DNA from: Solicoccozyma terricola
Lineage: Eukaryota > Basidiomycota > Tremellomycetes > Filobasidiales > Piskurozymaceae
Assembly (NCBI GenBank): GCA_001600875.1
Contig: BCLD01000001.1
Location: 891,375 to 955,374 of the forward strand
Length of the DNA stretch: 64,000 nt
Direction of reading: 5' to 3'
Part shown: in pieces, positions 47,672 to 60,035 of the stretch
Layout: every line of letters begins with the position of its first letter
Position numbering within the stretch: position 1 is the first letter of the stretch
The notes under the pieces: generated by a model
The model's input: the letters and a program-made list of their open reading frames with translations, nothing else
The model's database searches: none
Told to the model about the DNA's origin: nothing
Position numbers and translations under genes: made by a program

Positions 47672-49679
47672 TCACGTCGGGGGTGGTATTGGCATGTTTG
47701 CAAGATGACCGTGACTGGAGTTGATAGATCGACTGCAAGGCGGAGAGATCAGATGATCAGCATGTAACCTTTTGATTAGCAAAAAAAAAAAAAAGGGGGC
47801 AGCACTCACTTCAAGTGATACTTCAATCCATTCGCCTGCTTATACGCTTTATTGCAACCCTCAACAGGACACCTATATTTTTTCTTCTTCCCATCAACGT
47901 CATTGTCATCCGAACTCTGATACTCTCCATTCTCTTTAGCGATACGCTTCGCTTCCTTTCTCGCCGCTTTACGTGCAGCTCGTTCTGCCTTTTGCGCTTC
48001 TGTGAGAAACCCATTCGATCCACCAGCTCCAGGTGTTCGATCACGGCTAGTCGATTGTGATCCACCAAAGTTCATCCCGCTACCAGCAAAGCCGAACCCG
48101 TTGACGGTCGGGAAACGGTTCGGGGTGATGCCACCTGAACCAGACGCAGACGGTGGGATGTTGTACGATAGCAGTGAAGGCGGAACGCATTGCGGAACGT
48201 TAGCAGGCGGTTGGAAAGAATTCCATTGTGCGGCGGTGGGAGGGAGTATCGACGGTAGGACACGCAGTGAATTATCTACGCCTTGACCTTGGACAGACCC
48301 TCCATCGTGAGGCTCTTCATCGTCGTCCATCATGTCGATATCCATCATTCCTGGCGTACCTGGTGCGTCCGAGTTGGCAGGACTGGACTGCTTCGTCAGA
48401 CTAGGTTGAGAAGCCGCTGACATTGCCGAAGGGGTTTGATTTGGTTGAGCTCTTGCCGCAAATGGAGACGGCGCGACGGACGGGAATGAGGTGGATGCTT
48501 GAGCGTTTTGTCCGCTGGCAGCTAGTCCTCCAGGCGGCTGGCCGACTTGTTGCTGATGTGATTGCGTTGCAACAGAAGATGGCTCCATGTTAGCAAGTGT
48601 GAGTGAATGCTTGCGAAGATCAGGTGCTAGATGAACGTGGCATTCCTCGTAACTGATAAAAGTGGAAAAAAAAAAGAATCCATTAGTCCACCGGGCTAAT
48701 CCCCTCAACCCACCACTGCAACACTCACTGTTCTAACAAATCATGCAATCCTCCCAACTTCAACCCACAACAGGTAAAGTCCCTGACATACTTTGCCTCC
48801 AATTCTCTACTCCTTTCCGCTCCTGCACCACCTGCACCAAAACTCTCATGTCTCTGTCTTGACCACTGACCATTCCACCCACTCGGTCCACCTTGCTGCA
48901 TATAACTACCAAGATTGCCAAATGACATTCCACCAGCGCCAGATTGTCCATACGTTGGTGACATTGACATTCCCATCCCCATGTGGTTGGAAAGAGATCC
49001 CATTGCCATATTACCGATTGACATACCCATCGACATGGGGATAGCGCCCGAGTTGCCTATGGACCCGTACGGGAGCGCAAATGGCTGCGAATAGGGAGAT
49101 AATTGGGATGGAAAGTTGGGTGAGTTTTGAGGCTGAGGTGGCGGATTTGGACTGTAGGTTTACGTATTGGTTTGGATCAGCACGAGTTAGAAGCTCAAAA
49201 CGTTCCCGGCCTACGCACCTCCCACCCCCATTCCTCATCAAAGCGCTCAGTGCTGATATCCCCATTGGACCACTCCCACCTTGCCCGTTGGCATTCATCG
49301 ATCCATTCTCTCCGTTTCCATCGTGGGTATGCCCGTTCGCATGCACAGTTCCTTGAGATGACGGAGGTGAACTCCAAGTACCCATGACTGGACCGTTTCC
49401 ATTTTGACCACTTCCAGCACCGACACCCATCCCGTTCCCTTGCTGTTGGCCTCCACAATTGAACATCCCACCGATACCACTGTAACTTGCTTGTCTAGGG
49501 AAAGATGAACCCATTCGTGGCGGTGGCGGAAAGGCAGGGTGGGTTGTGGGATCTCGATTGTCGACCGGGATTGCGGGAGTTTGAAAGGTTGATGATGTGG
49601 ATGACATTGGTTGCGGTTGAGAGTGTGTAGGTACAGGTGTGGATTGCTGGGATTGTGAGGTAGAAGCTTCGGCGTTCAT
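47672..49679 (-). CDS. SFP1: SFP1-type split zinc-finger transcription factor
   Basis: It starts MNAEASTSQSQQSTPVPTHS and is Ser/Gln/Pro/Gly/Asn/Met-rich. Two conserved zones are the first finger (YVRDFTCCGLKLGGLHDLLE then QYEECHVHL) and, near the end, KKKKYRCPVEGCNKAYKQAN followed by GLKYHL. The last splice AA|T (acceptor near 47713) gives NHGHLANMPIPPPT, completing a Cys2His2 pair. Between them lie an acidic MMDIDMMDDDEEP patch and a charged helix. Fungal Sfp1 activates ribosomal-protein and ribosome-biogenesis genes under TOR and PKA control. No upstream ORF is evident in its 1-kb 5' region. Confidence 0.88.
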
Positions 49680-50675
49680 GGTGGGCACACTTGGAGATGA
49701 AAGTTATACCGAGCAGATAAGCTTGGTTGGCGGTGTTAAGGATACTTCTTATCAACTATGCCAGGATCTTCAGACGGCTAGATTGTGAAAAGCCTCCTGC
49801 TTCAGCAGTTTGTCGACCCTGTATCGAGTTGATGGTGGCCTACAATATATACCGTAGCTAACGTCCTTTGAAGGGGGATACCGTAGTGGTGAAAGTGCTG
49901 AGCGAGTTGGATCTCCGACGGATAGTTTACCGATCGCAGTACCCGGAAAGTGCCGGTTGTGAAAGGTGTTTCGGTGGTATGGCAGTAGGACTGGTTGAGG
50001 CTCCGAGTTGTTGAGATGGAAGATAGCTTGGGTAGAGGCTTAATGATCCTATGCCGCAATTGATGGACCCGGTCAGGATGTAACCGATCTGCCGTAAGAT
50101 CGTGGCAAGGGGGAAATTGATTATTTTGGGAAGAGATAGCGGTGCTGACCCTTCGAGATGGTCGAATGATGCTGTCTATGCTTTGACGATGATACCCCGT
50201 TGCTGAGATCCGATCGTTCGGATGTGGACGATATGAGGAACGTCGGAGATGGTCTCGCTATGAAGTTGTGCTCGCCGGGAGATTTGTAATGCGCGTGACC
50301 CTGGGAAGTTCGAGCTGGAGGGAACAAGAGGCCAAGAACGAGTACTGCGACAGTGGAGTCGACGTGCAGATGGCGGTGAGCACAACAGCGATAGCTACCA
50401 ATGCTCCGGGAGCTCCGGGACACCCATCTCGCCATCCACCGTCACCATCGCTCGAGCCGTCCTCGTCACCACCAAAATCTGACGTATCATTCTCACGATG
50501 GGTCCACGGTCCACGGCGGGTTCATCCGGTGCACCCAACAGACCCACACCCAGTAGAAATGCTATTTGTCTCGATCAAGCACCCATTCTAGTGCGTCTTC
50601 TTTTTACTCGGTAGTCTTTCAGAGATTCATCGTCCGAGTTCATTTCTTTTTTCCCCGTCATTCCTTCTTCCTATT
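49680..50675. other. 1-kb 5' region of SFP1
   Basis: Between EBP1's stop and SFP1's start, both on the minus strand. It is long for this genome and probably holds the SFP1 promoter and a leader, perhaps with a leader intron. The largest ORF (50268-50591, plus) is Pro/Ser-rich and not protein-like. Confidence 0.4.
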
Positions 50676-53213
50676 TTATTTCTCCTCAGTGGCACCTTCA
50701 CCGTTTGTAGCCTTGGCAGTCTTGTTCTTCTTCTTCTTGTCCTCTCGAAGCTTCTTGGTGATAAGATCCTTGTACTCTTCGTTTTGGAGAGAGTGCTCGG
50801 ACTTGAGCTTATCACTGTGTGGAGAAGGAAGGGTTGTTCTGTCGTCAATACAAGACAAAAAAAGAAAAACACTGTGACGCCGAGCGATTACTCACGCAGA
50901 GTACCACTGCGGAAGAGGAGATAGAAGTAATGGACCAGCTGGCAGTAGAGCAACTGCAGATGTGGAACACGGATCTCATCAGAAGTGTTCCAGCCCATAA
51001 CACCAAAATATCAGCAACGCACTGGTGAAGAAGAACTCTGCAACGACGGTGTTGGCAGGCGTGTACACGACCTCGTAAGGGGTGAGCAGACCTAGAGATG
51101 AATCATTTGACATTAATGTCCATTCAAGTGCTTCCGTAGCGAAACTCGGGCTCTCACCATGCTGAACAGCCTCCTGGACACCCATTCGAGCCCGTTTCTC
51201 ATCCTCGAGACATCGCAGGGTGAATGGGAATGCGCCGGCCTGAAGAGAGGGGGAAAACACGACACGACACATCAGTATCGCAGCGCGCTCTACAACGACA
51301 GAAACCCCAATCTCACCTTCTTTTGAATCTCGGAGAAGATAGTTCGAGAAGTCTTCATTTTCAATTGATAAGTGACGTCGTTTGATCGCTTATAAACACT
51401 GGTTCGGGATTCCTTTGATTGAGCCTATACCGAAATTGATCCTCCAATCAACAATCCGAAAAATTTCATGCATTCTCACGCGCCCACAAACTCACCTTGC
51501 CATCATCACCACTGACAACCAAAATATCCACACCCCAAACCTCACCCTCCTCGAAAATGCAACTCTCATGATCCCTCCTAGCTTCTGGCGTTGGGTTCAA
51601 TATGATCCTCTTCTTACCATCGGTAACATTTTGCAAATGTTGGCATGAGAGCATGCCTTCGACTGGTTTGCAGTGGAAATCAGAGGTGACGGATTGAACA
51701 GCTGATGTGATATCGTAGTTCTTGACGGTGGGTTTGATGAGACGCATCTGTTGTGGGAGGGGAAAAAGGGAGGGGGGGGGGGGGGGGTTGTCAGGAAAAT
51801 CAATCAGCAAATACCATGTCGGGGAAACACTCACAGCAACTTGAGCGGCATCGTAAGCAGCCCTAACAGCGTCAGCCTTTGCTCCATCAGCTGGCTTCTC
51901 AACACTCGCACCAATCACGATGGTTTCTACAGGGACGTTTGAAGAAAAAGGGAATCAGATCCTCCATTTACCAGATCGAAAGGAAAGGGGGAAAAAAAAA
52001 AAAAACACTCACCAGCATGTACTGATGCGTACTAACGAAGGAAATCGAAGGAAAACCCCAGCGTAATACGGTAGGTTTCAGAATCCATACATGATAACTC
52101 CAAGATGACTCGTAATTGACTCACACCATCGATATGAACACCCATCATAACCTTGACGACATCACCATCGTTCACAGTTGGGACGTCCTTGTCACTTGGC
52201 AACGGCGAGTAATGAGATACGGTGTTGTTGATGGAGATGGAGGTAGGGAAAGCGAGACCTGGAATATGGTTACGTGACAGAGGTAGAGAGAGAGAGGGAG
52301 AGGGAGAGAGAGGGAGAGAGAGAGGGAGAGAGAGAGGGAGAGAGATCAGAGAATAGATTCATCGTGATTGAACACCCGCGAAAAAAAAAAAACTCACCCT
52401 TCGACACCTTGACTTTCTTGTTGTTCCAAACACCAGCAACGGCCTCAGTGACGAGCTTGTCACCTCTGTAACCGAGAAAACAAAAATGAATGACGTTAAC
52501 AACTCGACTCTCGTCTATGTGGAACGCCGGAACTTGTGTGCTAAGCGCGCTATATCGCCCTTGTACCTCGCTCGAAGTACCTGGAGAGGTTGCTGCCGTG
52601 ATATCATCTACAAGGGATTAGCATGCACTCCCTTTATAGAGGTGCAAGCCAATAAACCTTCAGTCCACTCGAAAATGGGATAAAGACCAAACATCGCGAG
52701 GTACCGCCGTCTCAGAGTATAGAGCGAGCCACTTTGACCGAAAGAAAGAACGCTTGACCAAAATGCCCTTCTTTCCTCCAAACATCCAATATTCTTCACT
52801 TAAGACTTTGCATCAAAACCGAATGACTCACTCTTCACAAAGCTCAATGACACCCTTACCAGCAGTAATGCTAGGTAGGAATTTCTTGAGGACTTCTCCA
52901 AGAATGGTACCGGCGGTAGTGTACTTTGTAAGACTGTTGAGAAGTGGGAAGAATCCAAGTAGTACATTGAATCGGTGGGAAGTGGTATGAAAGAGATCAA
53001 GAAGGAGCGGTTATGATTATCAGTACCGTTCTTCGATCCATGGCTTCCTCTAATTCCCTGCCTGCCTGCCTCGCCCCATAACGCCTTGTTGCGTCCCAGT
53101 ACTACTCACGCATCAGCACTCAACCCCTTCTCCTCAGTCTTCTCATCTGTCTTCTCAACAGCGACGGTCTTCTTCAAATCGACGAGTGGTTCCGGAGCGG
53201 TAGTATCTGCCAT
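50676..53213 (-). CDS. EBP1/PA2G4-type pseudo-methionine-aminopeptidase
   Basis: The start at 53213 gives [20 protein letters not shown], then [44 protein letters not shown] and [77 protein letters not shown] and AYDAAQVA follow, then [20 protein letters not shown] and [55 protein letters not shown] and [20 protein letters not shown] come before a Lys-rich tail ([20 protein letters not shown]). The order is that of PA2G4/EBP1 (42-kDa curved-DNA-binding-type proteins), which lack metal-ligand residues and bind ribosomes and rRNA. Many short exons; the intron 52466-52831 is 366 nt, and another holds a GA/CT repeat. Confidence 0.92.
52284..52346. repeat. Purine (GA/GGGA) repeat in an EBP1 intron
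   Basis: AGAGAG and AGGGAG units repeat without interruption for about 60 bp on the plus strand. In the EBP1 transcript this is a CT-rich, polypyrimidine-like run. Confidence 0.8.
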
Positions 53214-54336
53214 GGTTGAATGTTGTGGTTGTGGTTGTGGTGGTGGTGAGACTGGGGGAATGAGGAGGATTCAAGTTGGGGGGAGGGGGGGGTGGTGATG
53301 GTGTGGATGGAGGATGATGGTTTCAATTTCGAGGTGTACCTTGAGCGGATGCATCTGCCGCCTCAATGACGTGGCACAATCCCCGGTGGCAAAGGTTTAG
53401 TTTTTCTCCCCCGCCCCCCTTGAGGGATGGTGCTGACGTTTTGCTCATATATCAAGCAGCCTGGAATGATGAACATTACTATCTGTCTTTCGGCACTTGC
53501 ATCCATCCTGGTTTCGGATCTTTACGCATCACTCCGGCGCTTGGAAGGAGTAACAAAAAAAATGGTACATGATCCCGTTGGATTGTACATTTGCCAAAGA
53601 ATAGCTGTAAGGATTGTGATCATGCAACTTGTAGCCAAATAGTTTGTGTTCCATCGAGCTCAAGCAAGCTTGGTTCGATGGGTGGTACATTACCTAGTTC
53701 TGCCAAAATCCCCCAATACAAGATCCCTTTCCGCTTGTCATTGGCTGAATAGGGGCCGCTCGGAGAGAGGGGTGGACGCGAATAACAAGCAGAGAAGCCG
53801 GTGGAACAAAGCTGGCAGATGACTTGGTCTAACCTGTTGCTGCGATACTCTGTGTAGCCGCTGTGCAATATGAAGTGTTATATGCTGTCCAGTGACGTTT
53901 CACGTTTCACGTTTCACCTTCTTACCCCCCTCCAGCTCTCCCTCCCCTCCTCCTCCCCCCCCTGGAAAGTTATAGCGTGGCTGTGTATAGTCATTTTCAA
54001 CGGATTACAGTCACGAAATGTCAATAATGCGGGCGGGAAAGAGGAAAGAGGGGTCTGGGGTGGGATGGGATGGGATCTTGGGTTGGCGTTCTTTTGCTTT
54101 CGGAAAAGGATCATCATCAGCACAGACCTTGGGTATCCCTCGATTTCATCCAAGCACGCACCGGCTTCCCCGTCCCCACCCAAACACCCATCACATTCGC
54201 GCAGTCTCCCGCTCATCCCGCTCATCACACCGCCCACCCACCCACCCACCTCCGGACGCGTTGTATCGCCGACCCGTAGCACCGCTCCACACACCCCCCC
54301 GGACAAAGTATCAAGTCTTGATACCGGGGTGTCCCA
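53214..54336. promoter_or_regulatory. Divergent spacer EBP1 / MscS channel
   Basis: 1,123 bp. It contains CGTTTCACGTTTCACGTTTCAC near 53895-53918 (three units) and CCACCCA repeats near 54230-54255. The minus ORF 53620-53868 shows no family feature. Both promoters should lie here. Confidence 0.45.
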
Positions 54337-57300
54337 ATGCATCCTAGCACACCAACAACCGTACCCTACCCGCCTCTCACTCCCAACTCCCAAAAAAATC
54401 GTTCAAACGCAAACACACCATCTTTTGAACGTCGTCAAACACCGCTACCTCTCAATTTAGGATCACCTATCCCACTCTCCTCGTCAATCGAACAAGAACG
54501 AGCATATATACATCTTAGAGAAATGGCTTCAGTTGGTGGGAATGTAAAAGCGGAAAAGGAAGATCGGACTCCGACCGTTCCTACTTTCCCGCATAGGGAG
54601 GAGATGGGTAGTGGTGTTAGGTGAGTGGAGGTTTCGCGTTTTTTTTTTTTTTCTTTTTTTNTTTTTTTNTTTTTTTTTTTGAGATGGCTAGGACTATCGC
54701 GTGGTGTCGGAGTCGAGGAGAGTAGAACTTCGAGGCATGATTAATGGAGATAGTATGCCGAGTATGGTGGATAGGACGCTTATCACTCCCCGCGATTGAT
54801 TCATTCATCGTGGTCAACGGCTCGCTCTCTCTCGGTGTCATGAGCGAGCTTCGAAACGATCTCTAATTCGTACTAATCCCTCTTCAATATCGTTCTGGCA
54901 GACCATCTCTTGACACCATCCCTTACTCTGCCACCGATCGTTCCCTTACAGCATCTCACCTCCAACCTTCCGCTGGAACAATGTATCGATCTCAAAGCGC
55001 TTCATCACAATCACCACTTCATATACCGCAGGTCGGGTATGAAACTCCAAGTGGAAATGCGATTCGAGGCTACGATTATGCTACGGAACCCGCTGATAGT
55101 CCATATGGTGGAACCACACTTGAAAATCAAGGTGGTGGAAGCGTATCTGGAACGACAACACCATCAACAAGAGTTCACTATGAACAACCTGGGGAATCGA
55201 ATCACCCGTTTAATATCGCTCAGACAGCGCAGGAACAGAGGTATACTACCGTTCCACTTGGTCCACCAAATGGAGCGGGTGAGGCAGAAAGCTATGGGAG
55301 AAAGAAGGGTAGTGGGATGTTTGGTGGGGTTTTTGGGAAAACTTCTGGTGAGTTTATGGGCGGATGACAGAGAAGGGCCGCGGGGGGGGGGGAGTCGCTT
55401 GTGGGCGTTATGTCCTTACGGTGGAGGGGAAAAGTGAATACGCTCGCTTGCTTGGACTGCGATGATGTTCGATGTCGCGGTCGCGCTAAAGTTGAGATCG
55501 CCAAAGATCTAGGGGTAGCGTGTGATCCCACAAAGGGTGGGGTGGGTCGTCAGCTATGCCGTGCGATGTGTAAAAGGAATGTTGCCTCAGGCAGTTCATT
55601 CCAATCTCTTCGTCAGACGATGCTGGGCATGCATCAGTCTAACAAACAACCGTCATGTTACCGAATCATGGGTCGCTGGACCATTCTCCAATATCAACCC
55701 CGAATATGAATCGCCCTTTACTTGCGCAACTGAAACTAACTCATCTTCCCCCCGTCCATTTCAAATTTTCTTCTCTAGACACCGAGAAAGCAGAACAACG
55801 CGGTCGACCCACAAACCCTCGTGCGTTGTCATGGGACAGGCTAAGACAACATCGTGATCACTCGGCTGCTACATCTGAAGATGGAACCCAGACTCCCAAG
55901 AGAAGAGGAACTAGGACACCGGAATGGGAAGGATTCGATTTCAATCCAGCTCAAAGCTCAGTAGAGCAATTGAGATATGCAGAAGGTGATGTTGGCAAGA
56001 GCAAGGTATGTGTGCGGACGGGTGTAATGCGTACGCGGGAATGCGCTTACTTACGGTGGGGTCGTCGTGACTTCACAGCTGGCCAAATCATACTACTATC
56101 TTCTATCAAGTTCAATCTACACTCGATGGTTCCTATACATCTTCCCAGTCTTGGTGGTGAGCCTTCATCCATCTGCTCATCCCAAGCGATATTACTAATC
56201 AACGTTCTATCCCTTAGCTCTTGTGGGTGCCCGGAATAGTCTGGCTTGCTGGCGTCAAAACAGCTGCGGTGTGGGGCGTTCCTTTGGTGAGCATACTGTA
56301 TTTGTCAAGATTCAAAACTATAGCTGATGACCACGCTCCAACAGCTCTACTGGTCTATCTGGCTCACAGTCCTCTGGGCTGGCTGGTGGGTAGCTCTAGC
56401 GGTCGCTATGATGCTTCCAACATTCGTCAGCTCCACTCTTGGTGCTGTCATTCCCGGTCTAAAGACTTGGGTCGATGTGGCCAACAACCTGGTGCGCGTG
56501 GTCGCTTTCATCGCCTGGGCATTTGTTCTTTGGGTGGCTTTCACTCCGATCGTGTGGGTACGAAATGAGTACAGCATATTATCTGTGTCACTCATTGCGG
56601 ATATTCAAACAGCATCAACCAGTTCAAAGGAGACAACACTTCCAACTCCAGAACAAATTTGACGACCATGGCTGCTCTACTTTTCGGATTGTTCTTATCG
56701 AGCTTGGTGATCGGAGGTGAAAAGTTATTAATCCAGATAATTGCGTGAGTGTTGCGTGTGCATTCGTCCTGACGGCAGCATCTGATATGGGTGTGTCGTT
56801 GACCTGCTACAGCTACCGATTCCACCAAGATTCTTATGCCGGTAAGAACGACTTTCGGACTGGGTATTACGTCAGAAAACTGACTTGCACTCTCTAAAGA
56901 CCGCATCGTGGTCCAGAAGGAACAAGTCAGAGCGATTGTCACCTTGGTGAGTATGCGTTTACATCGGCTCAAGGCCAACACTCGCAGTCAGCTCATCCCC
57001 CAACCCCTTTTGCATACGACAGTACATCAACAGCAACGAGGTGAGGATATCTCTGCATCCTGCTGCATAGCTCTTGAGCTAAAAAAAAAAAAAATCGCTG
57101 TTCTCCAGATTGTCGGCCGCAGTGACACCCTCAAGGACAACGCTACGGTGAAGAAGGGAGCGCATATGCCAAAGATCGCTATGCGACGTGCTTTGAAGGG
57201 GCTAAGGAATGCTGCGCAGAACACGACGACGTGAGCCGTCCCGCCACATTTCCCCGGCAACTCGCTTACCCCTTTCCTTTATCTTCCCAGTGCAATTGGC

Positions 57301-59401
57301 AATGTTGCCACCGAGATGACCGGTCAATCGGTTTTACAAACGAACTCGCCCTACAACAGGGTGACGGCGGCTTTGTCTTCGGCTTCCAAAACTAAGCAGG
57401 TCAGCTCTGGCTTTTCTGACCGCCTCTACATCAAATTCTCATGTTGTTTTGGGATACAGCTTGCCCGCCGTCTTTATTACTCGTTCCGCCAACCTGGCAT
57501 GGACTGTGTACGGTTAGAGGACATCGCGAGATTGTGAGTGGGGCTGGGATGTTCATTGGCCTTGCGAGCTGAAACTTGGCAAGCACTCCAGCTTCCCAAC
57601 GCTCCATGAGGCTCAAGATGCATTTTCCGCATTTGACCGAGATGATAACGGAGATGCAACTCGAGATGAGATCGAAATGGCCTGCATGCAATTACACAGA
57701 GAGAAGATGAGTCTGGAGGCATCCATGAAGGATCTGGATGGCGCTGTGAGGCGACTCGATGACGTGAGTAATGCAGGGCTCAGGGCACTCAGCGATCACT
57801 GGACTGACGAAGGTCCGACCACCAGATCTTCATGGTGCTTGTGCTTGTGATCATCATCTTGATCATGGCTGCTATGATTGTAAGTCCTGCATCCGCATGC
57901 CTGGTATACCCTGTCGAACTAGACGGCTCATCAATTTGTGAATCCAGACGAACAAATTGACCACCCTCGTTACATCTGCTGGAACCTTCATCCTTGGTCT
58001 ATCTTGGCTCATTGGAACGACAATGCAGGAGATTCTCGGAGCCTGGTGAGTGCTCCTTTGCTTTGCTCTGGGCACAATATTCTGATAGCACTTTGGACGT
58101 CACAGCATCTTCCTATTCGCCAAGTGAGTTTTTGATTTTACCTCCTTGCAGCTCAACGCGATCTGACCATCATCCTTACAGGCATCCTTTCGATGTGGGA
58201 GATCGAGTAGACATCGAGTGAGTTTGCTCGACCTCAATGTTGACGATTCTTGGCGTGTTGACATTGCTGGTCTTTCAGCGGAATTTCCTACGTCGTTAGC
58301 TCAATGCAGCTCATGTCAACTACGTTCAAGCGGACAGATGGCACCGTAAGTGTCTACTTCAATACAGGTGAAACATCGCCACGACTCATGCCTCTGTTTG
58401 GCTGTACAGTACACCTTCATCGGCAATTTCGTTCTCAAGGACAAGTGTATCTCTAACATTCGCCGTTCTGGACCAATTTCCGAGAGCTTTGTCTTCGAGG
58501 TCGATTTCACTACCACCTTTGAGAAACTTCAAGAACTCCGTGCGAGAATGCTCAAGTTCCTCAAGGCAGAGGGTCGAGACTTTATGCAGATCTTTGACGG
58601 TGAGTGTGTGTTTGGCACCCTGCATTTTGAGATGCAGCTCTGACTTGAATAATTTTGCAGTCATTGTGGACGATGTCCCAGCTCAGGAAAAGATGGTTCT
58701 CAAGGCAGACATCAAGTATAAAACCAACTGGCAAGAAGGTGCTCTCAAAGTGCAAAGGAGGAACAAATGGATCTGTGCTCTCAAGAATGCGTGAGTGTTG
58801 GTTGTATAACCGCAGATGTTTTCTTTCGGTTCCTGATAACTGCATGACGCATTCTGCAGCCTCGCCGAATGTGAAATTTGGGGACCTGGAGGTGCTGGCA
58901 ACCCAACGCCGGACCCTGTCCCGCCTGTGGAGTACACGCTCGTTCCATACAGTCTACCAACCCCCGTCGCGACGAGTGATGTCCCGCGCGAGGGTATGAA
59001 TGAGAGCCCCCCTCCAGATTTCCAGTCTGCGACTAAAGGTGCTAATCAGGGTGCCGCTCTGATGGACCGCTCGCAAGTCATTGCTGATCCTAGTGGAGGT
59101 GAGTGCTTGTGGCGCTTTATATGGTCAGCATGGACCGGGATCTAACGTAACGAAACATCGAAACAGAAATCTTCGGCGACGATGATGAGGTTCGTGATCC
59201 GTCGTCGGGGCGGTGTATCTGAATGTGTACGTGCAGCTAGCTAACCATCAACCGGGTTCCCTCTAGGGTACGGACATTGGGTCGTTGCCAAACAGCGGTT
59301 TGAACACACCTCATAGCGCTACCGGTGCTCTCCGTCAACGTCATCATGGTATCGACACTGGAGAGTCGATCGAGATGACACCTGCCCGGCGCAGGGTATA
59401 A
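54337..59401 (+). CDS. MscS-family mechanosensitive channel with EF hand (Msy1/Msy2 type)
   Basis: Assembled from about 20 exons. The N-terminus is long and Ser/Pro/Gly-rich (MHPSTPTTVPYPPLTPNSQK onward). Then come TRWFLYIFPVLALLWVPGIV, LYWSIWLTVLWAGWWVALAV and VVAFIAWAFVLWVAFTPIVW (TM helices). KEQVRAIVTLYINSNE and RLYYSFRQPGMDCVRLEDIA follow. An EF hand sits in FDRDDNGDATRDEIEMA (canonical D-x-D-x-N-G ... E loop). The pore part is VLVLVIIILIMAAMI, SAGTFILGLSWLIGTTMQEI and CIFLFAKHPFDVGDRVDIDG, as in fungal MscS channels of ER/plasma membrane that gate Ca2+ release under hypo-osmotic swelling. The C-terminus is soluble and ends ARRRV. The first intron carries a T run with N at 54661 and 54669. 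Confidence 0.92.
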
Positions 59402-59669
59402 ATGCTCCACACGATCAACACGACAAAGAATTGATGGAATACGACCTCTACATGTGAACCATTAGTTCAGTCAGGAGGTTCAGACCTCAGCTGTATATCT
59501 AGACGACAGAGCATGCTACATGAAGTTACAAGACTATAGATCAGTCACATGAAATCGTTGCTTTACCCTCGCCTCGCCTCGCCCTCGAACATCATCACGT
59601 CAGCCGTCCCAACCCCTTCTGCACTCAAAATCCCCTGACCAAACTTGCCAACCCACTGCTTTTCATCCT

Positions 59670-60035
59670 TCAGTCGCAGAAATCTTGCAAACCTTTCAAC
59701 GCATCTTCCTTTTCCCTCGATACCTCTTCTAAATGTTGAACTTGATCTTTAGATCCACCTGAATCCCTAGCTGTTCTATATTCCTTATATGCTTTTTGTG
59801 CCTCTGATTCTGCGAATTGAATGGCAGTGAGTTCGGAGCTGGAGAGAGATGAGGAGAGGGAGAGGGAGTTAGGGGGATGTGCATAAGGCTGGGTGTAACT
59901 TGTTGAGAGAAGTACGAAAACGACGTACTCTGAGAATTTGTGGAGAGGATTATCAACACCTGTCGTCGTCGTTTCATAATTAGATCGTCCTTCCTCGCTC
60001 GATTTATCTCGAGTTATTTGCTCGGCCATGGCCAT
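59670..60035 (-). CDS. Small coiled-coil protein, unrecognised
   Basis: It starts at 60035 (MAMAEQITRDKSSEEGRSNY), with exon 1 ending DNPLHKFSE. Removing an intron of about 100 nt (GTACGT...CTCCAG) joins SELTAIQFAESEAQKAYKEY and RTARDSGGSKDQVQHLEEVS, then REKEDALKGLQDFCD. About 88 residues. The C-terminal half is a helix rich in Glu, Lys and Gln. The unspliced frame is also open, but the internal part (Ser/Leu run) looks intronic. No family recognised. Confidence 0.6.
   Translation of the reverse strand: MAMAEQITRDKSSEEGRSNYETTTTGVDNPLHKFSEYVVFVLLSTSYTQPYAHPPNSLSLSSSLSSSELTAIQFAESEAQKAYKEYRTARDSGGSKDQVQHLEEVSREKEDALKGLQDFCD

Noticed and set aside
50268..50591. Plus-strand ORF, 107 codons, upstream of SFP1
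   Set aside because: Low-complexity Pro/Ser content and no conserved motif; it lies in a long leader region.
52466..52831. Box C/D snoRNA in the EBP1 intron
   Set aside because: A C-box-like ATGAT and a CTGA are present, but in the wrong order and without a terminal stem.
53620..53868. Minus-strand ORF, 82 codons, between EBP1 and the channel
   Set aside because: No family feature and no promoter or splice support.
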